Shown here: piece by piece, positions 17,791-27,150 of the stretch
How positions within the stretch are numbered: position 1 is the stretch's first letter
Layout of the letters: each line of letters opens with the position of its first letter
Assembly: GCA_002314755.1 (NCBI GenBank)
Contig: DCHC01000039.1
Span: 29,408 to 93,407 of the forward strand
Direction of reading: 5' to 3'
Origin: Faecalibacterium sp. UBA1762
GTDB taxonomy: Bacteria; Bacillota; Clostridia; Oscillospirales; Ruminococcaceae
Length of the DNA stretch: 64,000 nucleotides
Position numbers and translations under genes: made by a program
Notes under the pieces: model-generated
What the model saw: only the letters and a program-made list of their open reading frames with translations
The model's database searches: none
Told to the model about the DNA's origin: nothing

Positions 17791-17805
17791 CTTTCCCTGG
17801 GAAAG
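17791..17805. promoter_or_regulatory. Odd palindrome, candidate operator between divergent sugar genes
   Basis: CTTTCCCTGGGAAAG is a perfect 7-bp inverted repeat around one central base. It lies between the two divergent promoters, about 45 nt upstream of each -35 box, where one regulator could control both the arabinose and the alpha-galactosidase units. The regulator is not in the window. Confidence 0.35.
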
Positions 17806-17838
17806 CATATGATATGGTAAAACCGGTCGATTTTCGGC

Positions 17839-17867
17839 TTTACTTTGCATAATAACTGTGATATACT
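17839..17867 (+). promoter_or_regulatory. Predicted alpha-galactosidase promoter
   Basis: -35 TTTACT (17839-17844), a 17-nt spacer and -10 TATACT (17862-17867), about 70 nt before the start codon. Confidence 0.6.
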
Positions 17868-17938
17868 CCTTGAAATGGCGATGCCGCTGTTCAAATATTT
17901 CTCAAAAAAATAAGACATACAACAGGGAGGATACAGTC

Positions 17939-19801
17939 ATGAAAAACACCGTGATTCCCCAAGGCTCGGTAACGGTAGGCGGAAAAGTTTACACGCTGAC
18001 ACAGGGACAGGCGCAAATAGGCAGTCTTTTGTTTGATTTTAAATGCAAACAACCTGAGGAAGGCTTTTACGACTGGACAGTGACCCTTCACAACACAGGC
18101 GAGGAGACATCCGCCCCCGTAACCGATTTATACGGTCTCAAGCTGTTTTTTCCCTTAAAGGAAAGCGATTCCTTTATCTATCACGGTCTGAAGGGGGATT
18201 CCTGCTCTTTGGAATCCTACGAGCCGGAGACGGTTTTGCTGAAAAGCGGGGACAGCCTGACCAAAGAACCCGTCGGTGCCCGATCTTCAAATACCACTGC
18301 TTTTCCGTATTTTGATTTTGCCATGGAAAACTGTAGCATCGTCTGCGGTATCGGTTGGTCGGGACAGTGGAAAATGACCGCAGCCAGATCCGCAGAGGGC
18401 GTGACGGTGACGGCCGGACAGCGGGATTTGAATACGGTTTTATATCCGGAGGAATCCATCCGCTCGGTGCGGATACTGCTGTGGGCGGGGGAGGAGGACA
18501 CCCTTCACGCCAGGCAGAAGTTTGTCAGCTGTCACCGCCGCTATGCTTCTCCCTTTGCCACCCGCGGTGCGGACTACGCCTGCCCCATCGCCACCCAGGC
18601 GTTTGACCGCTATTTCTGGAATGCCAAAGCGGAGGAGGGAAAAGCCCCCTATTTTGAAACAGAGGAGGCGCAGGTGCGCATCTGTCACAGTGTCGGGCAG
18701 TGTGAGTATTTCAATATGCACTGGGTGGATGCCTGCTGGTTTCGGGATACCTTCCGCAGCGGCGTGGGCAATTACGAGACCTATTCCACAGGCTTTCCCA
18801 ACGGGTTGAAACCCATATCCGACGCGGCACACCAAAACGGGCTGAAATTCATCGTCTGGTTTGAGCCGGTGCGGGCGGTGGAAGGCTCGGAGGCCTGGAA
18901 CCGTTTTAAAGATAACCCCAAACAGCTGATTCGTCTGCCGGGAGAGGGCAGTGCCCTGATGAACCTGGGCGACGGCGAGGTGTGGCAGTGGGTTTATTCT
19001 CATATCGTATCCGTCATGGAAGAAAACGGCATCGACTGCTACCGGGAGGATTTCAACATTGAGCCGCTGGACTATCTGATCTCTATTGAAGAAGAAAACC
19101 GGAAAGGCATGGCGCAGATGCGGTTTACCGAGGGTATCTACAAGCTGTGGGATGCGCTGAGCGCACATTTTCCGGGTCTGTTTATTGATAACTGCGCCTC
19201 CGGCGGCAGACTGCTGGATGTGGAGACCTGCTCCCGCGGCTTCTCTTTGTGGCAGAGCGATACGGCTTGCGCGCGGGAGGCGAACGGCATTCCCACCGCC
19301 ATGATTCAGCAGAACCAAAATCTGGCGCTGTCCCGGTATATTCCCCATCATCAGGGCTCCACCTTCTATACGGATGCGTATACCGTCCGCTCCTCAGCCA
19401 CCTACGGCATTGCCTGCGAGTTTGCCTTTATTGACGACGATTTTGATGTGTCGGCCGCCAAAGCGGCAGTGGCGGAGGTCAAGAGGATGAGCCGCTACTG
19501 GAAGGGCGATTTTACCCCGCTGACGGAATTTGATAAAAAGACGGACAGCTATGCCGCCTATGCCCTGACCTTGTCAGAGCAGGAGGGGATGATCGCCGTC
19601 TTCCGCCGTCCGGATGCCGCGGAAAACATCTTTGCCCTGCATTTGTCCGATATGGATCAGGCGGCAACCTACCGTATTACCTGTGTCGATGAGGACCGCA
19701 GAGAGAAGATGATGACCCTGTCCGGCGCCGATTTTGAGAATTTGGAGGTCTGTATTGAAAAGGCCCCCGGCAGCATGCTGCTGTTCTGGGAGAAAATCTG
19801 A
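17939..19801 (+). CDS. GH36-type alpha-galactosidase
   Basis: A 620-residue glycoside hydrolase of clan GH-D, expected to release terminal alpha-galactose from raffinose-type or galactomannan oligosaccharides. It has an N-terminal beta-supersandwich (1-220), a central barrel and a C-terminal beta domain. Barrel landmarks are MHWVDACWFRD, KFIVWFEPVRA, the putative nucleophile segment CYREDFNIEP, and DNCASGGRLLD followed by WQSDTA for the acid/base region. YREDFN replaces the KWDMN of the best-known GH36 enzymes, placing it in a less common subgroup. There is no signal peptide, so it is cytoplasmic. AGGGAGG lies 8 nt before the ATG at 17939; an earlier in-frame ATG has no such site. Confidence 0.88.
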   Translation: MKNTVIPQGSVTVGGKVYTLTQGQAQIGSLLFDFKCKQPEEGFYDWTVTLHNTGEETSAPVTDLYGLKLFFPLKESDSFIYHGLKGDSCSLESYEPETVLLKSGDSLTKEPVGARSSNTTAFPYFDFAMENCSIVCGIGWSGQWKMTAARSAEGVTVTAGQRDLNTVLYPEESIRSVRILLWAGEEDTLHARQKFVSCHRRYASPFATRGADYACPIATQAFDRYFWNAKAEEGKAPYFETEEAQVRICHSVGQCEYFNMHWVDACWFRDTFRSGVGNYETYSTGFPNGLKPISDAAHQNGLKFIVWFEPVRAVEGSEAWNRFKDNPKQLIRLPGEGSALMNLGDGEVWQWVYSHIVSVMEENGIDCYREDFNIEPLDYLISIEEENRKGMAQMRFTEGIYKLWDALSAHFPGLFIDNCASGGRLLDVETCSRGFSLWQSDTACAREANGIPTAMIQQNQNLALSRYIPHHQGSTFYTDAYTVRSSATYGIACEFAFIDDDFDVSAAKAAVAEVKRMSRYWKGDFTPLTEFDKKTDSYAAYALTLSEQEGMIAVFRRPDAAENIFALHLSDMDQAATYRITCVDEDRREKMMTLSGADFENLEVCIEKAPGSMLLFWEKI

Positions 19802-19888
19802 GCTTTGAGAGTTTTTGCAGCAAAAAGGTGTTGTCATGCAAAAGCTCAAAAGCATTTGCGTATTATGTTTTGGATGGGAGTTTTCACG

Positions 19889-21559
19889 ATGAAGAGAAGA
19901 TTGTGTAAAACCGGTTGTTTGCTGGTGTGTGTTCTGACGCTGCTTAGTATGATAACCGGCTGTCAGTCCGGACAGGAGGTTATACCGGAGCAGGCGCAAA
20001 CCACGCAGCCGCAAAAAGACATTGTGATTTTATACACCAATGACATTCACTGCAGTGTGGATGGGGATATCGGTTATGCCGGAATTGCGGCACTGAAAAA
20101 GCAGTATATTGCCGAAGGGAACGATGTGGTGCTGGTGGATGCCGGTGACGCCATTCAGGGCGATACCATCGGCTTGATCAGCAAGGGTGAAAATATTATC
20201 CGGCTGATGAATGCCACCGGGTATGATTTGGCCGTTCCCGGTAACCATGAATTTGATTACGGCGCTCTGCAGTTTGAAAAGCTGACCCAGCTGGCAGAAT
20301 ATCCTTATCTTGCCTGCAATCTGACGGATGCCAAAACCGGAGAGCTGGTTTTTGATAGCTATAGGATACTGGATCTTGATGGTGTGAAGGTTGCGTTTGT
20401 GGGCATCATGACGCCGGATACGCCCTCGACCACCTCTATCAAGCGGTTTGAAGATGAAAATGGTGAGCAGATGTACGATTTCGGTCGGGACGAGCAGGGA
20501 GAAAAGCTGTTCAGCGCGGTGCAGACTGCGGTGGACGCAGCCCGTGCAGAAGGGGCCGAATATGTCATTGCGATCGGACATTTGGGAATGGAAAAGGGCA
20601 TCTACCCTTGGGGCAGTGCTGATGTGATCAATAACACGACCGGCATAGACGCTTTGATTGACGGCCATTCCCACACGGTTGAGGCCTGCCAGCGGGTAAA
20701 GAATAGAGACGGCGATTATGTTCTTTGTACCCAGACCGGAACCAAACTGGAAAGGGTAGGTATGTTGATGATTTCTAAAGCCGGTAATATCTCTACCGGC
20801 TTTATCCAGCAGGTTTCGGAGCAGGATGCCGATGTGGCCGCTCTGTTGGATACCGTTAACGCTGAGTTTGAAGAGAGTATGAAGCAGATCGTAGGCTATA
20901 CCGACGCTATGCTGACCGTCATGCAGCCGGATGCGGATCCGCCGGTACGCATTGTACGCAATGCCGAGACCAATCTGGGAGATCTGATTACCGACGCTTA
21001 CCGGGAGACGATGGGAGCGGATGTCGCCCTGATGAACGGCGGCGGTATCCGGGACAATATTGCTGCAGGGAATGTCACCATGGGTGACCTGCAGCGGGTC
21101 ATGCCGTTTGGGAACCAGGTCTGTATGATAGAGGTCACCGGTCAGCAGCTGCTGGATGCTTTGGAGGTTGGCTTATGCCTTTGGCCGGAGGAAAACGGCA
21201 GCTTTATGCATGTGTCCGGTCTGACATACCAGATTGACACCTCGGTAGATTCTCATGTACTGCTGGATGAGGACGGGATGTTTGTCAGTGTGGACGGCGA
21301 TTACCGTGCCGTCAATGTGACGGTCGGCGATGAGCCGCTGGACCCAGAACGCAGCTATAAGCTGGCCGGCATTGACTATATGCTGCTTCAGGGCGGCTCC
21401 GGCTTAAGTATGTTTGAGGGTTGTAAGGTTTTACGGAATGACGGTGTCAGCGACCTTCAGGTGGTGGTTGACTACATTACCGAAAACCTAGGTGGCGTAA
21501 TCGGTGAAGCTTACGCTGCCCCCTTTGGCAGCGAGCGAATCACCGCAAAAGATAATTGA
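19889..21559 (+). CDS. 5'-nucleotidase / UDP-sugar hydrolase lipoprotein
   Basis: A 556-residue exported metallophosphoesterase that dephosphorylates extracellular nucleotides. It has a signal peptide with a lipobox (ITGC, Cys about residue 26). The N-terminal calcineurin-like domain shows ILYTNDIHC, DAGDAIQGD and PGNHEFDYG, then GHLGMEKG and DGHSHTVE, all metal ligands present. The C-terminal 5'-nucleotidase domain has ETNLGDLITDAYRE and ALMNGGGIRDNI, and the substrate-stacking segment ending in LLQGGSGLSMF. The ATG at 19889 follows TGGGAG; the longer upstream frame lacks a signal-like start. It lies 87 nt after the alpha-galactosidase gene and may be co-transcribed with it. Confidence 0.92.
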   Translation: MKRRLCKTGCLLVCVLTLLSMITGCQSGQEVIPEQAQTTQPQKDIVILYTNDIHCSVDGDIGYAGIAALKKQYIAEGNDVVLVDAGDAIQGDTIGLISKGENIIRLMNATGYDLAVPGNHEFDYGALQFEKLTQLAEYPYLACNLTDAKTGELVFDSYRILDLDGVKVAFVGIMTPDTPSTTSIKRFEDENGEQMYDFGRDEQGEKLFSAVQTAVDAARAEGAEYVIAIGHLGMEKGIYPWGSADVINNTTGIDALIDGHSHTVEACQRVKNRDGDYVLCTQTGTKLERVGMLMISKAGNISTGFIQQVSEQDADVAALLDTVNAEFEESMKQIVGYTDAMLTVMQPDADPPVRIVRNAETNLGDLITDAYRETMGADVALMNGGGIRDNIAAGNVTMGDLQRVMPFGNQVCMIEVTGQQLLDALEVGLCLWPEENGSFMHVSGLTYQIDTSVDSHVLLDEDGMFVSVDGDYRAVNVTVGDEPLDPERSYKLAGIDYMLLQGGSGLSMFEGCKVLRNDGVSDLQVVVDYITENLGGVIGEAYAAPFGSERITAKDN

Positions 21560-21561
21560 TA

Positions 21562-21614
21562 AAAAAGACAGACATCTGTACAAGGACCATCCCCGTGCAG
21601 GTGTCTGTCTTTTT
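21562..21614. terminator. Strong bidirectional terminator
   Basis: A 20-nt arm at 21562-21581 pairs almost perfectly with 21595-21614 around a 13-nt loop. A-run and T-run flanks make it work in both directions. It ends the 5'-nucleotidase gene on the plus strand and the 768-residue helical protein gene on the minus strand. Confidence 0.88.
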
Positions 21615-21666
21615 GTTCAGAAAAGGGTTTCAAGGGCTCACAAGCCACTTTTTAGAGTATAGCGGA

Positions 21667-23973
21667 TTACAGAACTTTTTCATCCTTTTTTTTCAACTTG
21701 AGAGTGGGTTCAAGCAGATCGTTTTCGCGCTGGATCCGCTTTTTTTCATCGGACATACGGTTGATCAGCTCTCTCTCTGACAGGTTAAGCATCTGCTGCA
21801 GTCCGGCGGCGTCTTTGTTTTTTATCATATTCTGAAAAGCCCGTGATTCGTACACATCCCGAAAAGCGGATAGGTGCTGGTCGCTGTCGGTCTGCATTTT
21901 TCGGCCGACCTCTTCCGCAGCACCCTTTTGCAGCCCTTTGCTGATGGTACTCACCAGTTTTTCCGCAAGCTGTCTTTTCAGCCCTTCCTCAGAATAAGGA
22001 TCCAGCTTATCGTCCTTCAGGAAAGAACTCAACTGAAGGATGCGGTTTATGACGTCCAGCCGCCGTTGCTGCCGGTCGGAAAGCGGTTTTCCGGCGTGAG
22101 TTTGCTGGTATCGCAGACAGGCGGCAATCAACGAGGAATCCGCCTCCAGCTTGTAGGAATAACCTTCTTTTGGCAGCGATTCATTAAAGGCTGCCAGCTT
22201 TTTTTTCAGACGCTGATATTCCTTGGAATCGTTGGAAAAAACACTGTCGGTTTTGCGCAGATCCTGGAACAGAGAGTCGAACGCTTTGCTGTAGCTTTTC
22301 AGGCTTGCCGCGGGTTTTAAACCATATTCCGGCTGAACCTTGTAAAGATCGGATTTTCCGTTTATATTGATTCGGAGAACATTATGTAAGGCGTCGTGGG
22401 TAACCTCTTTGATAAAATCATAGGTGGAATGCTTGGGATAGGATTCGCCATTCGGCTTGCTGACACAACCGGAATTCATTATTTCTTTTAGGTCGCGTTT
22501 TCCGGTCAGCTTCATCAGGGATTTCATGATAGTCGAAAATTCCGGGCTCGCCGTGGCGGGCATAGAAAGAATTTCCTTGCCACTGAAGCAGAAATCCGGC
22601 ATTCCGGCGTATTTCAATTCCTCCGCAAAAAAACCGGGTTGTTTTTCGGCAATCCACTCGGGGTGATGTGCCCCGAGTACGCACATTCGGTGCTCTGCTT
22701 CGGTCGGGTTTGAACGGAAGTATACCTCCCGGGTTTCTTTCCGTATCTGATCAATCCGTGCTTCTTTTTGCTCCGGGCTGGCGCCGACAGGAATTGCCAT
22801 CTGCTTCTTTTTGGCATTGTTTGCCATTTTATCAAAAAGCCGCACCTTGGTCTGCAGATTATCTGCCCGGCAGGAGCTGATAATGGCGATCGGCCGAAAG
22901 ATCTCCTCCGAAATACCGCATTGCTTTATGGGCGAATTCTCTGAAAGATTCTGTATTTTTTGAGCGAGTACTTCTTTTTGCCGGGCAATATTATCCAGTA
23001 CGGTCTGCTTTTTTTCTTCCGGCAGGGATACCTCCCGTCGTATCAGATAGGTCATTTTTCTTGACGCTTCGGTGGCAAAGTGAACGGTCTCACTTTTATC
23101 AAGTACCTGCTGTTTTTCTTCCTCTGACAATTGAGGATTGTTCTTGAAATATGATTCAATGTTTAGGGAAGTAAATTGCACCTCCAGGTCCTTGCGGAGC
23201 AGATAAAGCTTATTTCTACGCTCTGTAATTTCAAAGGTCTTCTCGGGATGTTTTTCCTCTTCCGCGTTCAAAGAACGTATTTCTGCCTCGTTCGCAAGAT
23301 ATTCCGGACGGCTGGTGTAGCGGTTTCTTTCTGTCGTATACTCCTGCGGAGAGACCACTTCCATGATAAACTGCCGGCCGTCCAGCGCCATCTTCTCTTC
23401 TTCTTCCAAGGCAGAAAACTGGTGTCTTGCAATCTCCAGGTCTTGCCTTGCAATCGCTTCATCTTTGTTGAGCTGCTCAATACCCTCGCGAAGATGACCC
23501 AGATTGCGGGTAAGACGCAGTTCACCGGATGGGTTTTCGTAGACGAAGAAGTGTTGGGTACGGATATCCGATTTAAACAGGGGCTCGCCAACGCTTAATG
23601 CACCCTGCTGTGCTTTTTCGTGCAGATAGGCTTTCAGCTCAGGGGATGCGTCCTTAAATTTTTTCAGATTACAGGTAAGCCAGTCAATGCCATCCTGCTC
23701 CGGTTGGCGGGGATTGGCGTAGCTGCCGTCTTCTTTGCGTTCAATAAAGGCGTAGCTTGATGCATCCTCCAGCCGCTTTAGCTCGGAGGTGATTTGTTCA
23801 TCGGTAAGCTCATCGGACATATCTACCGAGCTGGGTTCGGGAATCTTTTCAACCTTGACCAGCCCCATTGCGTAAGGGTTATCCAAATCAAAACCCGCCG
23901 ACTGTAATAACTTCCCGAATTTTTCAAACCAGACCTCTGCCTGACGCAGCTGTTCTTCGGTATATTTTCCCAT
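21667..23973 (-). CDS. Large helical protein, candidate secretion substrate (768 aa)
   Basis: No known domain recognised. The sequence is charged and largely helical or coiled-coil, without a signal peptide or membrane span. Residues about 572-645 (FSNDSKEYQRLKKKLAAF to RRLDVINRILQL) match a module also present in the 894- and 1316-residue proteins encoded nearby. The last residues, LKLKKKDEKVL, form a basic tail with an apolar end, as in the other large proteins of this block. The start at 23973 is preceded by GGAAAGG; the frame extends six codons further without a better site. It has its own promoter. An effector-type or structural role with the type IV apparatus is inference from context. 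Confidence 0.7.
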   Translation of the reverse strand: MGKYTEEQLRQAEVWFEKFGKLLQSAGFDLDNPYAMGLVKVEKIPEPSSVDMSDELTDEQITSELKRLEDASSYAFIERKEDGSYANPRQPEQDGIDWLTCNLKKFKDASPELKAYLHEKAQQGALSVGEPLFKSDIRTQHFFVYENPSGELRLTRNLGHLREGIEQLNKDEAIARQDLEIARHQFSALEEEEKMALDGRQFIMEVVSPQEYTTERNRYTSRPEYLANEAEIRSLNAEEEKHPEKTFEITERRNKLYLLRKDLEVQFTSLNIESYFKNNPQLSEEEKQQVLDKSETVHFATEASRKMTYLIRREVSLPEEKKQTVLDNIARQKEVLAQKIQNLSENSPIKQCGISEEIFRPIAIISSCRADNLQTKVRLFDKMANNAKKKQMAIPVGASPEQKEARIDQIRKETREVYFRSNPTEAEHRMCVLGAHHPEWIAEKQPGFFAEELKYAGMPDFCFSGKEILSMPATASPEFSTIMKSLMKLTGKRDLKEIMNSGCVSKPNGESYPKHSTYDFIKEVTHDALHNVLRININGKSDLYKVQPEYGLKPAASLKSYSKAFDSLFQDLRKTDSVFSNDSKEYQRLKKKLAAFNESLPKEGYSYKLEADSSLIAACLRYQQTHAGKPLSDRQQRRLDVINRILQLSSFLKDDKLDPYSEEGLKRQLAEKLVSTISKGLQKGAAEEVGRKMQTDSDQHLSAFRDVYESRAFQNMIKNKDAAGLQQMLNLSERELINRMSDEKKRIQRENDLLEPTLKLKKKDEKVL

Positions 23974-24071
23974 AATGACTAACCTTTCCATAACCGCATC
24001 GTTGAAACTGCGGGTAGCGTTATGCAGAAACCGGATGTAACACAGTCTTGCAGGACCACTTTAGCAGTCTC

Positions 24072-24100
24072 ATCATAGCATGAAAGACCGACAGATGCAA
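24072..24100 (-). promoter_or_regulatory. Predicted promoter of the 768-aa protein gene
   Basis: On the minus strand, -35 TTGCAT (24095-24100), a 17-nt spacer and -10 TATGAT (24072-24077). Unlike the three other promoters of this block it lacks the upstream AAAGTNNACTTT palindrome; only a half-like AAAGTGG lies downstream of the -10. Confidence 0.55.
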
Positions 24101-24317
24101 GCATAATTCGCAGTTGTGAAAAAATACCAGAAAATTCAGCAAAATTAATGGAAAACGGAGAAGGAAATTGTTCAGCCGAAGGAATAGTACCCACCTACGG
24201 CGGCGAACAGAGAAAAGCCGTTTCAACGGGCTGAATTTTGGCGAAATTGACTGTTTGGACAAAAAAGTATCTTGCAAAGGGGGTAAAATAGAAAAATAAG
24301 TAGGGAGAAAGACAAAA

Positions 24318-24368
24318 AAAGTGGACTTTATACCTTACTTGTTAGTTTACTCGGATTTGGGTTAATAT
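24318..24368 (+). promoter_or_regulatory. Shared-architecture promoter 1 (helical protein pair)
   Basis: Palindrome AAAGTGGACTTT (24318-24329), 9 nt, -35 TTGTTA (24339-24344), 18 nt, -10 TAATAT (24363-24368). A second, shorter AGTTTACT palindrome overlaps the end of the -35 box, centred 24 nt from the first. The same layout recurs at 34894-34944 (minus) and 36510-36560 (plus). It drives the 894- and 1316-residue protein genes. Confidence 0.75.
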
Positions 24369-24454
24369 TAGCGCATAGGAAGCAAAACGGGACAGTATCC
24401 CAACCGTTGCAACTGCATTGAAAATTGATAGCTATGAAGCAGGAGGAAAAAACT

Positions 24455-27139
24455 ATGCCCACCCCTGAACTGATAAAGGCCATTTCCGAGATGAAGGCTG
24501 CCGCAAAGGCAGCAAAGGGAACCTTTCGCGATTCTTCAGAGTACAAGGATTTTTACACAAATCTGGAGGCCATGGATGCACTGGCGTCTGCAGTCGGACA
24601 GGGCAGGGAAACCATTGATATCAGTCTGCTTGCCCCTGCGGTTCAGCAGCAGCTGAAGGCGCAGAATCCCGATGTGCAAACGCTGCCGCTGACACAAGAA
24701 GCAGTTGAGGATTTGATGGATAAATCCTATGACGCACTGAAAGCGTCAGCTGAAAATTATGTCCACTACAAGATGATGGATCATAGCTTGAAGCCGCAAA
24801 GCGGGGATGTAAAGGCACTGAATGAGGATGATCTGAAAAAGCTTGCTGTGATGGTCAAGGTGTTGGGCAAAAAAAATGTGAGAAATATTATGGAGCAGCA
24901 TGACCGTCAGCGGAATGAAAAAGCGGAACAGGCACAGACAGAGGCTGACCGCCTTGAGCTGCCCCAAAATCTGGAGACCAACGGAAAGCAGTTGACGCAA
25001 AGCTTTTATGAGCTGTCCAATTACTCCGGCATGGAAAAGGCTTTTTCCAAGCTTGCCGGGTTGAAGGATGACGAGCTTGCAGGAAAATTAAAAACAGAAC
25101 TGGTCGGGGTGACTGATGCAGCGCAAAAGAACAGAGTGACCCAATTTTTGCTGACCGGCGTGCAGGCAACACGACTGCTGGAAAAATACCGCCAAAAAGG
25201 ACAGCTTGTGCCGGAAGAGGCAAACCGATTGAAACAGACATTTGCCAGGCTGAATAAGTTGTCCGGAACCACCCTGCGCGATGATATTGCCGAGGCGATG
25301 AATCAGGTTGAACCCGATACTGCGCAAATTATGACCGATGCTGCCAGGGCATGCGGTATTTTGGCTGCCATCATGCCTGATAAGCTGAGGCATGACGCCT
25401 GGAAATCAGCGATGGCGGACCAGAAGATGTTCAGCGATATTCAGGACCGTTTTGAAACGGCAAGAGGGGATGTTACCGACGCCGTCGGTTTCTTGAATTT
25501 AAACAGCAAAAGCATTATTGCGGAATATAAGGATTCCTGCAAAGCGGTTCAGTACAGCTTGGGTGCGCTTCGTCAAAAGACCAACGGTGGTAAAACCGCA
25601 GCGGAGTACAAGGAGATGAAAGACCGTGCCAGGGAGCTGAGACATAGACAGGCAGGTTTGGAAGCGAATATCATTATCGTAAAAGATATATTGGACGGTT
25701 CAACGAAAAATCCCTACGCCGAAATGGCAGATTTCAAGAAAAATATAGCGGATTTAAACAACCCTTCCAGTCCTTTTCGTGTAAACGAGGAGACGGAGGC
25801 ACTGCAGGGGGAGTGTGCCAGGCTTGCCGAGCAGGCAAAAAAGGAAAAAGAGGAGCGCACGGAGCTGAGAACCCGGTTGAAGGAGCTGAAGCAAAAGGGA
25901 AAAACTCTTGACGCGGAGCTTTCGCAGTTAAAGAAGGAAACCGGAGAGAAGAACGAGCGCGTTGACGAACTGGAAAAAGAGCGGAATGTGCTGCGGGAGG
26001 AAATCTACCGTTTGGAAAATAAAGCGGATGATATCGAATCGCAGGAGGCAGAGCATAACCAGCAAATTGCACAGCTGCAGGTGGAGATAGATGAAAAAAA
26101 TAGGGAACAGATGAAGCAGGTAAACGAATACCTGCAAAAGTATTTTATCAACCGGGTGAAGCATTTGCCCACAAGGGAAGAGACCCAAAAACTGCTGAAC
26201 AGGTTACAGAAAAAAATACAAGTTAATATCAACGAAAAACAAAAAGAGCCTGGCTTTGTGGAGAGAATGTATACAGAGCCGGGAAAATACCTGCAGGAGA
26301 CCAGACAGGAGTTAAAAAAGCTGCGGGAAGCGAAGGTTGAGCAACCACTCTATACGCGGGATGAAAAGGAAGTGGCAGATGCCGGAAAAGGTCTGCGGCA
26401 AAAGAATGCCGAGCGAAAAAACTTTGAAAAGGTTGCCGAAAGTTATAACACCATGTGTAAGCTGAGCGTAGATAAAAAGCTTGCCTTCCGGAAAGCGGCT
26501 GACAGCGCAAAGGACGCGCGTGCCTATCAAACAGACGGCGAACAGGCCTTGATGACCCAACTAAAAGGCATTGCAAAGCATATGGAGGATAAGCGTCGGC
26601 TGTTTCATACGGATTCCGCTGAGTATTCCGCGCTGAAAAAGGCGCTGAACGACATTGTGACAGAAAAGGATTTTGACAAGCTGATTGCAGACCCAAAGAC
26701 CTACGCGCAAGCCTTTGAACCGCAGTTGACCGAAGAGAAGCTACGAAAGCTGCAAAAGGCGGCAAATGATTATCTGACCGCTAAAAACAGCGATCCCTCC
26801 CGGTACCCCAGCAGTATGCGGCTTTCTCGCCTTGGCTATGCACAGGAGCTAGCAGATATTTGTTCGATATATACCGAGCTAACAACGAAGAACCGTACAG
26901 ATGAGGCAACGACCGATCGGTTTTTGGAAACAAACAGATTTGAGGACAAAAGGAACGAGCTTGAGCCTTATGACCCGGAGCATAAGCTGGAAAACAGTAT
27001 TCGGGCTGCTAATGCCTCTTTTGACAAACAGCTGAAGGCGGACGGAATAGAAGAACTGTTGCACATTGCAAAGCAGGCCGCAGATGCCCAGCCCGAAAAG
27101 CAAGAGGAGATAAAAGCCCCCTCGATCGGTGGAAGATAA
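24455..27139 (+). CDS. Large coiled-coil protein, candidate secretion substrate (894 aa)
   Basis: No known family recognised. It has no signal peptide or membrane span. Residues about 440-560 are a long heptad-rich coiled coil (ECARLAEQAKKEKEERTEL and following). Residues about 713-806 (HTDSAEYSALKKAL to RLGYAQELADICSIY) share the module seen in the 768- and 1316-residue proteins. It ends EEIKAPSIGGR, a polar tail with one lysine and a terminal arginine. AGGAGG lies 8 nt before the ATG at 24455; the frame is open ten codons further upstream but without a site. It is followed after 11 nt by the 1316-residue protein gene and starts from the shared-architecture promoter. Confidence 0.72.
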   Translation: MPTPELIKAISEMKAAAKAAKGTFRDSSEYKDFYTNLEAMDALASAVGQGRETIDISLLAPAVQQQLKAQNPDVQTLPLTQEAVEDLMDKSYDALKASAENYVHYKMMDHSLKPQSGDVKALNEDDLKKLAVMVKVLGKKNVRNIMEQHDRQRNEKAEQAQTEADRLELPQNLETNGKQLTQSFYELSNYSGMEKAFSKLAGLKDDELAGKLKTELVGVTDAAQKNRVTQFLLTGVQATRLLEKYRQKGQLVPEEANRLKQTFARLNKLSGTTLRDDIAEAMNQVEPDTAQIMTDAARACGILAAIMPDKLRHDAWKSAMADQKMFSDIQDRFETARGDVTDAVGFLNLNSKSIIAEYKDSCKAVQYSLGALRQKTNGGKTAAEYKEMKDRARELRHRQAGLEANIIIVKDILDGSTKNPYAEMADFKKNIADLNNPSSPFRVNEETEALQGECARLAEQAKKEKEERTELRTRLKELKQKGKTLDAELSQLKKETGEKNERVDELEKERNVLREEIYRLENKADDIESQEAEHNQQIAQLQVEIDEKNREQMKQVNEYLQKYFINRVKHLPTREETQKLLNRLQKKIQVNINEKQKEPGFVERMYTEPGKYLQETRQELKKLREAKVEQPLYTRDEKEVADAGKGLRQKNAERKNFEKVAESYNTMCKLSVDKKLAFRKAADSAKDARAYQTDGEQALMTQLKGIAKHMEDKRRLFHTDSAEYSALKKALNDIVTEKDFDKLIADPKTYAQAFEPQLTEEKLRKLQKAANDYLTAKNSDPSRYPSSMRLSRLGYAQELADICSIYTELTTKNRTDEATTDRFLETNRFEDKRNELEPYDPEHKLENSIRAANASFDKQLKADGIEELLHIAKQAADAQPEKQEEIKAPSIGGR

Positions 27140-27150
27140 GGAGATTTGTC

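Larger units (their letters stand above)
23974..24454. other. Divergent intergenic control region
   Basis: A 481-nt stretch without a credible gene. It holds the promoter of the minus-strand 768-residue protein gene near 24072-24100 and the shared-architecture promoter of the plus-strand pair near 24318-24368, with a leader of about 80 nt. The roughly 200 nt between them is AT-rich and shows no conserved RNA or open frame that I can recognise. Confidence 0.6.

Noticed and set aside
18440..19351. 303-aa open frame opposite the alpha-galactosidase gene
   Set aside because: Shadow of a GC-rich conserved coding frame; composition is not protein-like and there is no start signal.
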